NCBI GenBank assembly: GCA_041627475.1
Contig: JBFKQZ010000123.1
Coordinates: forward strand, 1 to 9,123
Source of the DNA: JBFGFG01 sp041627475
GTDB lineage: Bacteria > Actinomycetota > Nitriliruptoria > Nitriliruptorales > Nitriliruptoraceae
DNA length: 9,123 nt
Direction: 5' to 3'
Numbering within the stretch: the stretch's first letter is position 1; every line of letters begins with the position of its first letter. Made by a program: the position numbers and the translations under genes. The notes under the pieces are model-generated. The model saw nothing but the letters and a program-made list of their open reading frames with translations, did no database searches and was not told the origin of the DNA. Positions 1 to 5,770 of this stretch are shown piece by piece.

Positions 1-459
1 ACGTTCAAGGAGGAGACCGAGACCGACCTGTTCGGTGAGCAGGCGGTCCTCTGCGGCGGAACGTCGCAGCTGGTCCTCCAGGGCTTCAAGACGCTGGTGG
101 ACGCGGGCTACCAGCCCGAGATCGCGTACTTCGAGTGCCTCCACGAGCTGAAGCTCATCGTCGACATGATGTACGAGGGCGGCATCAGCTGGATGCGCCA
201 CTCGATCTCGACGACGGCAGAGTTCGGCGACTACGTCTCGGGCCCGCGGGTCGTGGACGAGTCGTCCAAGGAGGCGATGGAGCAGATCCTCGCCGAGATC
301 CAGGACGGCACGTTCGCCGAGAACTTCGTGACCGAGCTGCGCGGCGGCAGCAAGTTCGCCCAGATGCGCAAGGCGGGTCGCGAGGAGCAGATCGAGAAGG
401 TCGGCAAGGAGCTGCGCGGCATGATGCCGTGGATCTCCAACCCTGACGTCCCCGAGTGA
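1..459 (+). CDS. ilvC: Ketol-acid reductoisomerase, C-terminal part (5' truncated by window)
   Basis: The frame is open from base 1 to the TGA at 457-459 and gives the last 152 residues of a protein normally about 340 long, so the NADPH-binding Rossmann half lies outside the window. What is visible is the all-helical KARI C-terminal domain. The metal ligands stand at family spacing: Asp9 and Glu13 in TDLFGEQ, Glu45 and Glu49 in YFECLHEL, and the substrate-contacting Ser70 in SIS (fragment numbering; these equal D190, E194, E226, E230 and S251 of short class I enzymes). The enzyme catalyses the Mg2+-dependent isomeration and NADPH reduction of acetolactate or acetohydroxybutyrate in valine, isoleucine and leucine synthesis, in the cytoplasm. 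Its stop overlaps the GTG of the next gene (GTGA), which suggests cotranslation with the transporter ATPase. Identification is very secure. Confidence 0.97.
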   Translation, partial: TFKEETETDLFGEQAVLCGGTSQLVLQGFKTLVDAGYQPEIAYFECLHELKLIVDMMYEGGISWMRHSISTTAEFGDYVSGPRVVDESSKEAMEQILAEIQDGTFAENFVTELRGGSKFAQMRKAGREEQIEKVGKELRGMMPWISNPDVPE

Positions 460-1394
460 TCTCGCTCGAGCACGTCGGTGTCACCTACCCCGGGACCTCG
501 AGTCCCGCGGTCGACGACCTCTCGCTGGAGGTCGCCGAGGGGGAGATCGTCGTGCTCGTCGGCCCGTCGGGCTGCGGCAAGACGACCACGCTGAAGACCA
601 TCAACCGGCTCGTCGAACCGACGAGCGGGACGATCAGGGTCGACGGCACCGACGTGACGGCTGTCCCCGTGCACGAGCTGCGCCGGGGCATCGGCTACGT
701 CGTGCAGTCATCGGGCCTGCTACCGCACCGCACGGTGCGGCAGAACGTCGGCACGGTGCCGCGGCTGCTCGGCTGGGACGCCGGCCGCATCAGTGACCGC
801 GTCGAGGAGCTCGTCGAGCTGATGGGGCTCGAGGCCGAGCTGCTCGCCCGCTACCCCGGCGAGCTCTCCGGCGGCCAGCAGCAGCGGGTCGGCGTGGCCC
901 GGGCCCTCGCCGCCGACCCGCCCGTCCTGCTGATGGACGAACCGTTCGGCGCGGTCGACCCGATCGTGCGGGCGCGCCTGCAGGACGAGCTGCTCGACCT
1001 CCAGGCCCGGGTCGCCAAGACCATCGTGCTCGTGACCCACGACGTCGACGAGGCCGTGCGCCTCGCCGACCGGGTCGCGGTGCTGCGTGTGGGCGGCACG
1101 CTCGCCCAGGTGGCCAGCCCCGACGAGCTGCTGCAGCACCCGGCGGACGACTTCGTCGCCGACCTGCTCGGCGGCGACCGGACGCTGCGCCGGCTGGCGC
1201 TGCACCGCGTCGACGAGCTCGACCTCGGAGCGGTGGGTCCTGATGCCGACGGCCTGCCGCGCATCCCGTGCGACGCGACCCAACGGGGCGCCGTCGACGC
1301 GCTGGTCGCAGCCGGCACCGACCGGGCCGTCGTCGTCGAGGGCGACGAGGTCCGTGGGATCGTGGCGTTGGAGCAACTGACGGGCGGGCGCTGA
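456..1394 (+). CDS. opuCA: Osmoprotectant/quaternary-amine ABC importer, ATP-binding subunit
   Basis: This 312-residue ABC ATPase would energise uptake of compatible solutes such as glycine betaine, choline or carnitine at the inner face of the membrane. All nucleotide-binding motifs are intact: Walker A GPSGCGKTT (36-44), Q-loop Gln84, signature LSGGQQQRV (137-145), Walker B VLLMDEPF (157-164, catalytic Glu162), D-loop GAVD (165-168) and switch His195. The start INRLVEPTSG and the GAVDPI stretch are typical of the OpuCA/ProV/OsmV branch. After the ATPase core, about residues 237-312 look like a single short or remnant CBS-type unit, ending in VVEGDEVRGIVALEQL, rather than the usual tandem CBS pair. 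The GTG start at 456 overlaps the ilvC stop, and the protein begins directly at the first beta strand, so no other start fits. The exact substrate is inference; the gene symbol is by analogy. Confidence 0.9.
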   Translation: MISLEHVGVTYPGTSSPAVDDLSLEVAEGEIVVLVGPSGCGKTTTLKTINRLVEPTSGTIRVDGTDVTAVPVHELRRGIGYVVQSSGLLPHRTVRQNVGTVPRLLGWDAGRISDRVEELVELMGLEAELLARYPGELSGGQQQRVGVARALAADPPVLLMDEPFGAVDPIVRARLQDELLDLQARVAKTIVLVTHDVDEAVRLADRVAVLRVGGTLAQVASPDELLQHPADDFVADLLGGDRTLRRLALHRVDELDLGAVGPDADGLPRIPCDATQRGAVDALVAAGTDRAVVVEGDEVRGIVALEQLTGGR

Positions 1395-2056
1395 TGCTGG
1401 CGCAGCTCGTGCGATGGTCGTGGATCGGCGACAACCTCGACGACATCGGCGTCGCCACCATCGAGCACCTGCAGCTGACGGTCCTGAGTGTGCTGCTCGG
1501 GCTGGTCGTGGCCGTCCCGCTGGCGGTGCTGGTCCGCCGCCGCCGGTGGCTGGAGGGGCCGGTCAGCGGGATCGCCGGTGTGCTCTACACCGTCCCGTCG
1601 CTGGCGGCCTTCGCGTTGCTCGTGCCGGTGCTCGGGCTGACCTCGCTGTGGACGCCGGTGCTGCCGCTGGCCACCTACTCGCTGCTGATCCTGCTGCGGA
1701 ACACGCTGACCGGCCTTGACAGCGTCCCGGAACAGCTGCGCGAGGCGGCCGACGCGATGGGCTACCGGCCACTGCGCCGGTTCCTCGAGGTCGAGGTGCC
1801 GCTGGCACTCCCTGCGGTCGTCGCCGGGGTGCGCGTCGCGACGGTCACGAACGTCGGGCTGGTCACGGTCACCGCCCTGCTCGGTCGCGGCGGGCTCGGG
1901 GCGTTCATCCTCGACGGCATCCGACGGTCCATCCCGTTCCCGACGTCGATCATCGTCGGCACGGTGGGCGCCATCCTCCTCGCGATCGCGCTCGACCTCG
2001 CGCTGCTGTGGCTGCAGCGCGCCATCGCGCCGTGGCAGCGACGGGCAGCGGCATGA
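1394..2056 (+). CDS. opuCB: Osmoprotectant ABC importer permease (first)
   Basis: This is a 220-residue integral membrane subunit of the BPD-transport (ProW/OpuC) family and would form half of the translocation pore. Hydrophobic segments lie at about residues 27-47, 60-80, 88-102, 140-160 and 180-210. The family stretch YTVPSLA (65-71) is present, as is the cytoplasmic EAA loop EAADAMG (117-123), which docks to the ATPase. About 210-220 residues is normal for this branch. The ATG at 1394 shares one base with the ATPase stop (TGATG). A longer in-frame reading from 1268 would run through the ATPase coding sequence and is not credible. The gene is followed by the second permease through an ATGA overlap, so it lies inside a tightly coupled operon. 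Substrate specificity cannot be read from this subunit, and the symbol is by analogy. Confidence 0.88.
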   Translation: MLAQLVRWSWIGDNLDDIGVATIEHLQLTVLSVLLGLVVAVPLAVLVRRRRWLEGPVSGIAGVLYTVPSLAAFALLVPVLGLTSLWTPVLPLATYSLLILLRNTLTGLDSVPEQLREAADAMGYRPLRRFLEVEVPLALPAVVAGVRVATVTNVGLVTVTALLGRGGLGAFILDGIRRSIPFPTSIIVGTVGAILLAIALDLALLWLQRAIAPWQRRAAA

Positions 2057-2757
2057 GCTTCTGGGACCGCTTCGTCGAGTGGGCGACGACCGCCGAGACC
2101 TGGACCGCGCCCGGTGACGGCCTGCTCGCACTGCTCGCCGAGCACCTGCGGCTCGCCGGCGTGGCGCTGCTGCTGTCGGCCCTGATCGCGCTGCCGCCCG
2201 CCGTGTGGCTCGCCCACCGCCGTCGCGGTCGTGTCGTCGCCACCGTGGTCGCCAACGCCGGCCGGGCCATCCCGAGCCTGGGGATCCTCGTGCTGGTCGC
2301 GGTGCTCGCCATCGAGCAGGGGTTCTCGACGCGGTTCTGGCCGCTGATCGTGGCGCTCGTCGTGCTCGGCGTCCCACCCATCTTCACCAACGCGTACACG
2401 GCCATCACCGCGGTCGACCCCATGGTCCTCGAGGCGGCACGCGCCCAGGGACGCACGGAGCGACAGGTGCTGCGCGAGGTCGAGCTCCCCCTCGGCCTGC
2501 CGCTGCTGATCGACGGCCTGCGCCTGGCCGCCGTGCAGATCGTCGCCACGACCGCGCTGGGTGCGGTCGTCGGACCGACGGGTGGCCTCGGGCGCCCGAT
2601 CGTGCGTGGCTTCGCGTCGCTGCGTGGCGGTGGCGACGTCGAGCTCGTCGGCGCATCGATCCTCGTGGCGCTGTTGTCACTCCTCGTCGATCGTGGCACG
2701 ACCCTCCTGACACGCGTCGTCGTGCCGCCCGGTGTCCGCCGACTCCAGGCCGGCTGA
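2053..2757 (+). CDS. opuCD: Osmoprotectant ABC importer permease (second)
   Basis: This 234-residue permease is paralogous to the preceding one and is the likely second half of a heterodimeric pore. It has an amphipathic N-terminus, then hydrophobic stretches at about 33-54, 62-87, 97-120, 165-185 and 210-228. The AIPSLGIL stretch (72-79) corresponds to TVPSLA in the partner, and the EAA loop is EAARAQG (127-133). The ATG at 2053 overlaps the previous stop by four bases (ATGA), which fixes the start and suggests translational coupling; an in-frame ATG at 2008 lies inside the upstream gene. ATPase, permease, permease and then binding protein is a familiar order for OsmV/W/Y/X-type systems. A 64-base gap separates this gene from the binding protein. 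The symbol is by analogy. Confidence 0.87.
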   Translation: MSFWDRFVEWATTAETWTAPGDGLLALLAEHLRLAGVALLLSALIALPPAVWLAHRRRGRVVATVVANAGRAIPSLGILVLVAVLAIEQGFSTRFWPLIVALVVLGVPPIFTNAYTAITAVDPMVLEAARAQGRTERQVLREVELPLGLPLLIDGLRLAAVQIVATTALGAVVGPTGGLGRPIVRGFASLRGGGDVELVGASILVALLSLLVDRGTTLLTRVVVPPGVRRLQAG

Positions 2758-2810
2758 CCGGACGACCAGTGCGACTCGACTACGTTGTCGTGCGAATTAG
2801 AACCACCCAT

Positions 2811-2815
2811 GGAGA
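2811..2815 (+). promoter_or_regulatory. Ribosome binding site of the binding-protein gene
   Basis: GGAGA lies 6 bases before the ATG at 2822 and fixes that start. The preceding leader (2758-2810) is relatively AT-rich for this window at 2781-2803. It could carry a weak internal promoter that lets the binding protein be made in excess of the membrane subunits, but I see no convincing -35/-10 pair. Confidence 0.6.
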
Positions 2816-2821
2816 CACTGC

Positions 2822-3733
2822 ATGCGCTTCCGCATCACCGCGCTGGTGGGCGTGCTCGCCCTCGCGCTCGCCGCCTGTTCCGGCGCCGACGACACAGAGG
2901 CCACGACCACCATCGACGGCCCGACCATCACGGTCGCGTCGTTCAACTTCGCCGAGTCGACGATCCTGGCCGAGATGTACGCCCAGGCGCTCGAGGACGC
3001 CGGCTACCCCGTCGAGCGCCAGCTCGACCTCGGCAGCCGCGAGGTCATCTTCCCCGAGCTCACCTCGGGCGACCTCGACCTGCTGCCCGAGTACGTCGGC
3101 AGCGCCCTGTCGGTCGGCTTCGGCGGCGCGCCGACGTCCGACCTCGACACCTCGCTCGCCGACCTGCGCGCAGCGTTCGAGGCCGAGGGCGTCCAGGTCC
3201 TCGAGCCGGCACCGGGTGAGGACAAGAACGTCTACGTCGTGACCGGCGAGTTCGCCGAGACCACCGGCGTGACGTCGATCTCCGACCTCGCCGACGCGGG
3301 CGACGTCACGCTGGCCGGCGCCCCCGAGTGCGAGGCGCGCGAGACGTGCTACGCCGGGATGGTCGGCGAGCCCTACAACCTCACCAACCTCGCGTTCGAG
3401 GGCATCGCCGAGGGCGCCGTCCGCATCTCGGCGCTGGAGAACGGCGAGGTCGAGGTCGCGGCGCTGTTCTCGACCCAGCCGGTCATCACCGAGAAGGGCT
3501 TCGTCGCGCTCGACGACGACCAGGGCATCGTCCCGGTCGAGAACATCGTGCCGGTCGTCTCCGACGAGATCGTCGACGCCTACGGCGAGGACCTCGTCGC
3601 ACTCCTCAACGAGGTCACGGCACTGGTGACCACGGAGGCACTGCTCGACCTCAACGGTCGGGTGGAGCTGAACGCCGAGGACCCGGCCGACGTCGCCGGC
3701 GACTTCCTCGCCGAGAACGGCATCACCGGCTGA
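2822..3733 (+). CDS. opuCC: Osmoprotectant ABC importer, lipoprotein substrate-binding protein
   Basis: This 303-residue protein is of the OpuAC/ProX/OsmX type and captures the solute outside the membrane. The N-terminus is a lipoprotein signal: Arg2/Arg4, a hydrophobic core at 7-18, and the lipobox LAAC with Cys19. A short Thr/Asp-rich linker follows and the mature fold begins near residue 34. Family signatures are SFNFAES (40-46), LLPEYVGSAL (87-96), the conserved two-cysteine segment PEC..RETC (168-176) and the hinge-side stretch GFVALDDDQ (226-234). Tyr91, Tyr138, Tyr177 and Tyr185 are candidate members of the aromatic cage that binds quaternary amines; this is inference, not mapped on a structure. 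The usual S-T-D of relatives reads STQ here (217-219), which may alter the ligand site. The gene follows its permeases and ends 11 bp inside the convergent acetyltransferase gene. Confidence 0.9.
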   Translation: MRFRITALVGVLALALAACSGADDTEATTTIDGPTITVASFNFAESTILAEMYAQALEDAGYPVERQLDLGSREVIFPELTSGDLDLLPEYVGSALSVGFGGAPTSDLDTSLADLRAAFEAEGVQVLEPAPGEDKNVYVVTGEFAETTGVTSISDLADAGDVTLAGAPECEARETCYAGMVGEPYNLTNLAFEGIAEGAVRISALENGEVEVAALFSTQPVITEKGFVALDDDQGIVPVENIVPVVSDEIVDAYGEDLVALLNEVTALVTTEALLDLNGRVELNAEDPADVAGDFLAENGITG

Positions 3734-3735
3734 GG
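3706..3735. terminator. Possible hairpin at the convergent gene ends
   Basis: CCTCGCCG (3706-3713) can pair with CGGC-t-GAGG (3727-3735). This is an 8-bp stem with one bulged base and a 13-base loop, spanning the 11-bp overlap where the + importer and - acetyltransferase genes meet. There is no T tract on either side. In DNA this GC-rich such a stem can arise by chance, and it lies in coding sequence. Confidence 0.25.
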
Positions 3736-4511
3736 GCCACCTCGAGGGCATCGGCCACGGCCGACCCGAACCACGCATGCACGGCTGCCCGGCGCTCCTC
3801 GGCGTCGGGCAGCTCGCGTTCCTCGCGGTCGGCACCGGACGTCACGATCAGCCGCTCGCCTGCGACGGTGACGCGACCCGCGACCGTCGCCAGCGTCGCC
3901 ATGGGCTTGCGACGGAACGGCGAGTCCGGCGACGTCTCGTGCCAGCGGCTGCGGGGAGCGAACTCCTCGAGCCGGCGCGGGGTCGGGTCGAGCAGGTACT
4001 GCGGGGCGAAGCCGTCGCCGCGGTCGCGGTCGAGCCGCCAGCCGTCGCCGTCCGGGACGGTCCGGAAGCTGCCCATCGGTTCGGACCACGTCGAGCCGAG
4101 CCGGTGCGGCAGGACGAACGAGTCACCGAAGCCCACGTCGACCAACCACGGCGTCCGGTCCGGTTCGTCACCCACGCCGCGCACCAGCAGCGCCAGGTGG
4201 TCGAACGCAGGGCTCCAGCCGTCGTCGCCGGCGACCCGGCACTGCGCCAGCTCGACCTCGTAGCCCACGGCGCCGAGGAGCTCGGCCAGCGCACCGTTGA
4301 CCTCGTAGCAGTAGCCGCCGCGACCCTGGTCGACGACCTTGGCGACCAGGTGCTCGGGCTCGAGCACGATCGGGACCCCCGCGTGGATGTCGAGGTTCTC
4401 GAACGGGACACGCGCGAGGTGGGCGAGGTGGAGGCGTCGGAGCCAGTCGGTCGTCGGTGCCGCCGGGACCGGCACGCCGACCCGGTCACAGTGGCGCCCG
4501 ACGTGGGTCAC
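3723..4511 (-). CDS. nat: Arylamine N-acetyltransferase (NAT family)
   Basis: This 262-residue cytoplasmic enzyme belongs to the acetyl-CoA:arylamine N-acetyltransferase family (usual length 250-285), which moves an acyl group from CoA to aromatic amines, hydrazines or arylhydroxylamines through a Cys thioester. The Cys-His-Asp triad is visible: Cys68 in RGGYCYE, His105 in FDHLALLV and Asp125 in LVDVGFGD. The early family signature RVPFENLDIH spans 34-43. The His-Asp gap is about 20 residues, slightly longer than in Salmonella NAT. I chose the GTG at 4511 because it overlaps the preceding stop (GTGA) and places the fold at the expected distance; the frame is open further upstream, but that would run through the neighbouring gene. 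It is the last gene of the - strand operon. Its in vivo acyl donor and acceptor cannot be read from sequence. Confidence 0.92.
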   Translation of the reverse strand: MTHVGRHCDRVGVPVPAAPTTDWLRRLHLAHLARVPFENLDIHAGVPIVLEPEHLVAKVVDQGRGGYCYEVNGALAELLGAVGYEVELAQCRVAGDDGWSPAFDHLALLVRGVGDEPDRTPWLVDVGFGDSFVLPHRLGSTWSEPMGSFRTVPDGDGWRLDRDRGDGFAPQYLLDPTPRRLEEFAPRSRWHETSPDSPFRRKPMATLATVAGRVTVAGERLIVTSGADREERELPDAEERRAAVHAWFGSAVADALEVALSR

Positions 4512-4840
4512 GGGCCCTCGTCGTCGGGGACCGTCGGGACCACGGCATCGGGTTCCTCGAGGGCGCTCTCGACACCGACGCGGACGCGCAGGGCGCGGAT
4601 GCCCGCGACGATGCGCTCGAGCGCCGCGTCGCGGGCACGGTCGTCGGGGTCGCCACCCGCGCGCAGGAGCGAGTCCGCGAAGACGGTGACGGCGAACCAG
4701 TCCTCGTCCGGCCCCGGACCGAGCTCGACCAGCCACGTGCCCGAGGGCGTGTGCAGCTGGGCGTGGTGGCGGTCGACGAGCTCCACGATCGAGCCGTCCG
4801 GCGCCTCGGCCCGGCGCGGTGCGACCTGCTCGAACTCCAT
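4508..4840 (-). CDS. Small acidic protein of unknown function
   Basis: I do not recognise this 110-residue protein. It has no signal peptide, membrane segment or cysteine. The N-terminal half reads as alternating short beta strands (about 17-23, 27-31, 35-40 and 48-54), with a GTWLVELGPGPDEDW stretch at 34-48. A charged helix (about 64-88, rich in Arg and Asp) follows, and then a Pro/Asp/Glu-rich tail (95-110). Its reality is supported by a strong ribosome binding site (GAGGAG, 4846-4851) 5 bases before the ATG, by G/C-rich third codon positions, and by the GTGA overlap with the acetyltransferase start. The upstream Moco-enzyme stop (4850-4852) lies within that ribosome binding site, so the three genes are very likely cotranscribed. 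A regulatory or accessory role for either neighbour is possible, but nothing shows it. Confidence 0.75.
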   Translation of the reverse strand: MEFEQVAPRRAEAPDGSIVELVDRHHAQLHTPSGTWLVELGPGPDEDWFAVTVFADSLLRAGGDPDDRARDAALERIVAGIRALRVRVGVESALEEPDAVVPTVPDDEGP

Positions 4841-4845
4841 CGGTG

Positions 4846-4851
4846 CTCCTC
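4846..4851 (-). promoter_or_regulatory. Ribosome binding site of the 110-residue unknown protein
   Basis: Read on the - strand the bases are GAGGAG, 5 bases before the ATG at 4840. The site overlaps the TGA (4850-4852) of the upstream Moco-enzyme gene, so ribosomes finishing that gene stop on the next gene's Shine-Dalgarno. Confidence 0.65.
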
Positions 4852-5728
4852 AGCCGTAGCGCTGTTCGAGGAAGGGGTCGCCCACGTTGTGGTAGCCACG
4901 CGCCTCCCAGTACCCGGGGACGTCGCGGTCGAGGAGCTGGATGGTCTCGACCCACTTGGTCGACTTCCAGAAGTAGCGACTGGGCACGACCAGCCGCAGC
5001 GGTGCGCCGTGCTCCGACGTCAGCGGCTCCCCGTCGCAGGCCCAGGCGAGCAGCACGTCGTCGCGCCACAACGTGGGCAGGTCCAGGTTCGCGCTGTAGG
5101 CGTTGGCGCCGTAGACCAGCGCGTGGGTCGCCTCCGGCAGCACCCCGACGTCCTCGAGGACGTCGCGCGGGCGGACCCCGGTCCACGACACGTCCAGTCG
5201 CGACCACGCGGTCACGCAGTGGATGTCCGTCTCGATCGTGACCTCGGGGTAGGCCGTCAGCGCTGCCCAGTCGAGGTCGTGGCGCCGGCCCTCGACCTTC
5301 CCGGTGATGCGCAGCTCGAGGTCCTCCCGCGTGCGCTGCGGGACCCGGCCGACGTGCAGCACCGGGAGCCCACGCACCTGGTGCTGGCCCGGCGGGACCC
5401 GGCCGTCGGTGCGGCGCAGGGGGGCGTCACGTGTCACGGCCGCCGGCTGCGGCAGGCCGATCGACCGCGGCTGGGCACGCTGCGCGGCCACCTCGTCGAG
5501 CTCGCGGGCCCGGGCCGCCACGCCAAGGTCGTCGAGCCGTCGCCCGACGAGGACGACCAGCTCGTCGCGCACCTCGTCGTCGGTCACGCGCTGCACGAGT
5601 GCGGCGGCCTCGTCGAGGCGGGAGCGGGCCGCGTCGTGGGCCACGGTCGGGTCCGGCCGGTTGGAGGCAGCCTTCAGCAGCTCGTCCGCCTTCGTGACGA
5701 GCGCACGGACCTCCTCGTGGACCTGCAC
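4850..5728 (-). CDS. Sulfite-oxidase-fold molybdopterin-dependent oxidoreductase with N-terminal helical extension
   Basis: Residues about 98-292 of this 292-residue protein form an Oxidored_molyb (sulfite oxidase/YedY-like) domain. The molybdenum-ligating cysteine is Cys171 in TDIHCVTAWSRLD (167-179), and cofactor-pocket signatures follow: HGAPLRLVVP (240-249), YFWKSTKW (252-259) and GYHNVGDPF (278-286). The family holds Mo-pterin and catalyses oxo-transfer or reduction reactions; the substrate here is unknown. No Tat or Sec signal or membrane segment is present, so it should be cytoplasmic, unlike periplasmic MsrP/YedY. Residues 1-85 are an Ala/Arg/Glu/Asp-rich, predicted helical region I do not associate with this family. 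The GTG start at 5728 has an excellent ribosome binding site (5733-5741), so the extension seems real; a GTG at codon 98 would give the bare catalytic domain. It lies 42 bases after the Rossmann gene. Confidence 0.88.
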   Translation of the reverse strand: MQVHEEVRALVTKADELLKAASNRPDPTVAHDAARSRLDEAAALVQRVTDDEVRDELVVLVGRRLDDLGVAARARELDEVAAQRAQPRSIGLPQPAAVTRDAPLRRTDGRVPPGQHQVRGLPVLHVGRVPQRTREDLELRITGKVEGRRHDLDWAALTAYPEVTIETDIHCVTAWSRLDVSWTGVRPRDVLEDVGVLPEATHALVYGANAYSANLDLPTLWRDDVLLAWACDGEPLTSEHGAPLRLVVPSRYFWKSTKWVETIQLLDRDVPGYWEARGYHNVGDPFLEQRYG

Positions 5729-5732
5729 GGCG

Positions 5733-5741
5733 ACCTCCTCC
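5733..5741 (-). promoter_or_regulatory. Strong ribosome binding site of the Moco-enzyme gene
   Basis: The - strand reads GGAGGAGGT, followed by CGCC and the GTG start at 5728. This near-perfect anti-16S match decides the start and supports translation of the N-terminal extension. Confidence 0.75.
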
Positions 5742-5770
5742 GGGCGCAGACTAGGCCGCGCAGGTCGCGG

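Noticed and set aside
1268..1393. Longer N-terminus of the first permease
   Set aside because: It would overlap 126 bases of ATPase coding sequence and adds an Arg/Gly-rich stretch. The TGATG junction at 1392-1396 gives the natural start.
851..2377. 508-codon - strand open frame opposite the importer genes
   Set aside because: It is Arg/Ala/Pro-rich nonsense antisense to the ATPase and both permeases, which carry intact motifs.
2758..2821. Riboswitch or attenuator in the leader of the binding-protein gene
   Set aside because: Only 4-5-bp inverted matches are present and the leader is too short for a known riboswitch class.
4509..5207. N-terminal extension of the acetyltransferase frame, suggesting a fusion protein
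   Set aside because: The frame is merely open through the unknown gene and the Moco gene. The GTGA overlap at 4508-4511 and the normal NAT length point to a start at 4511.
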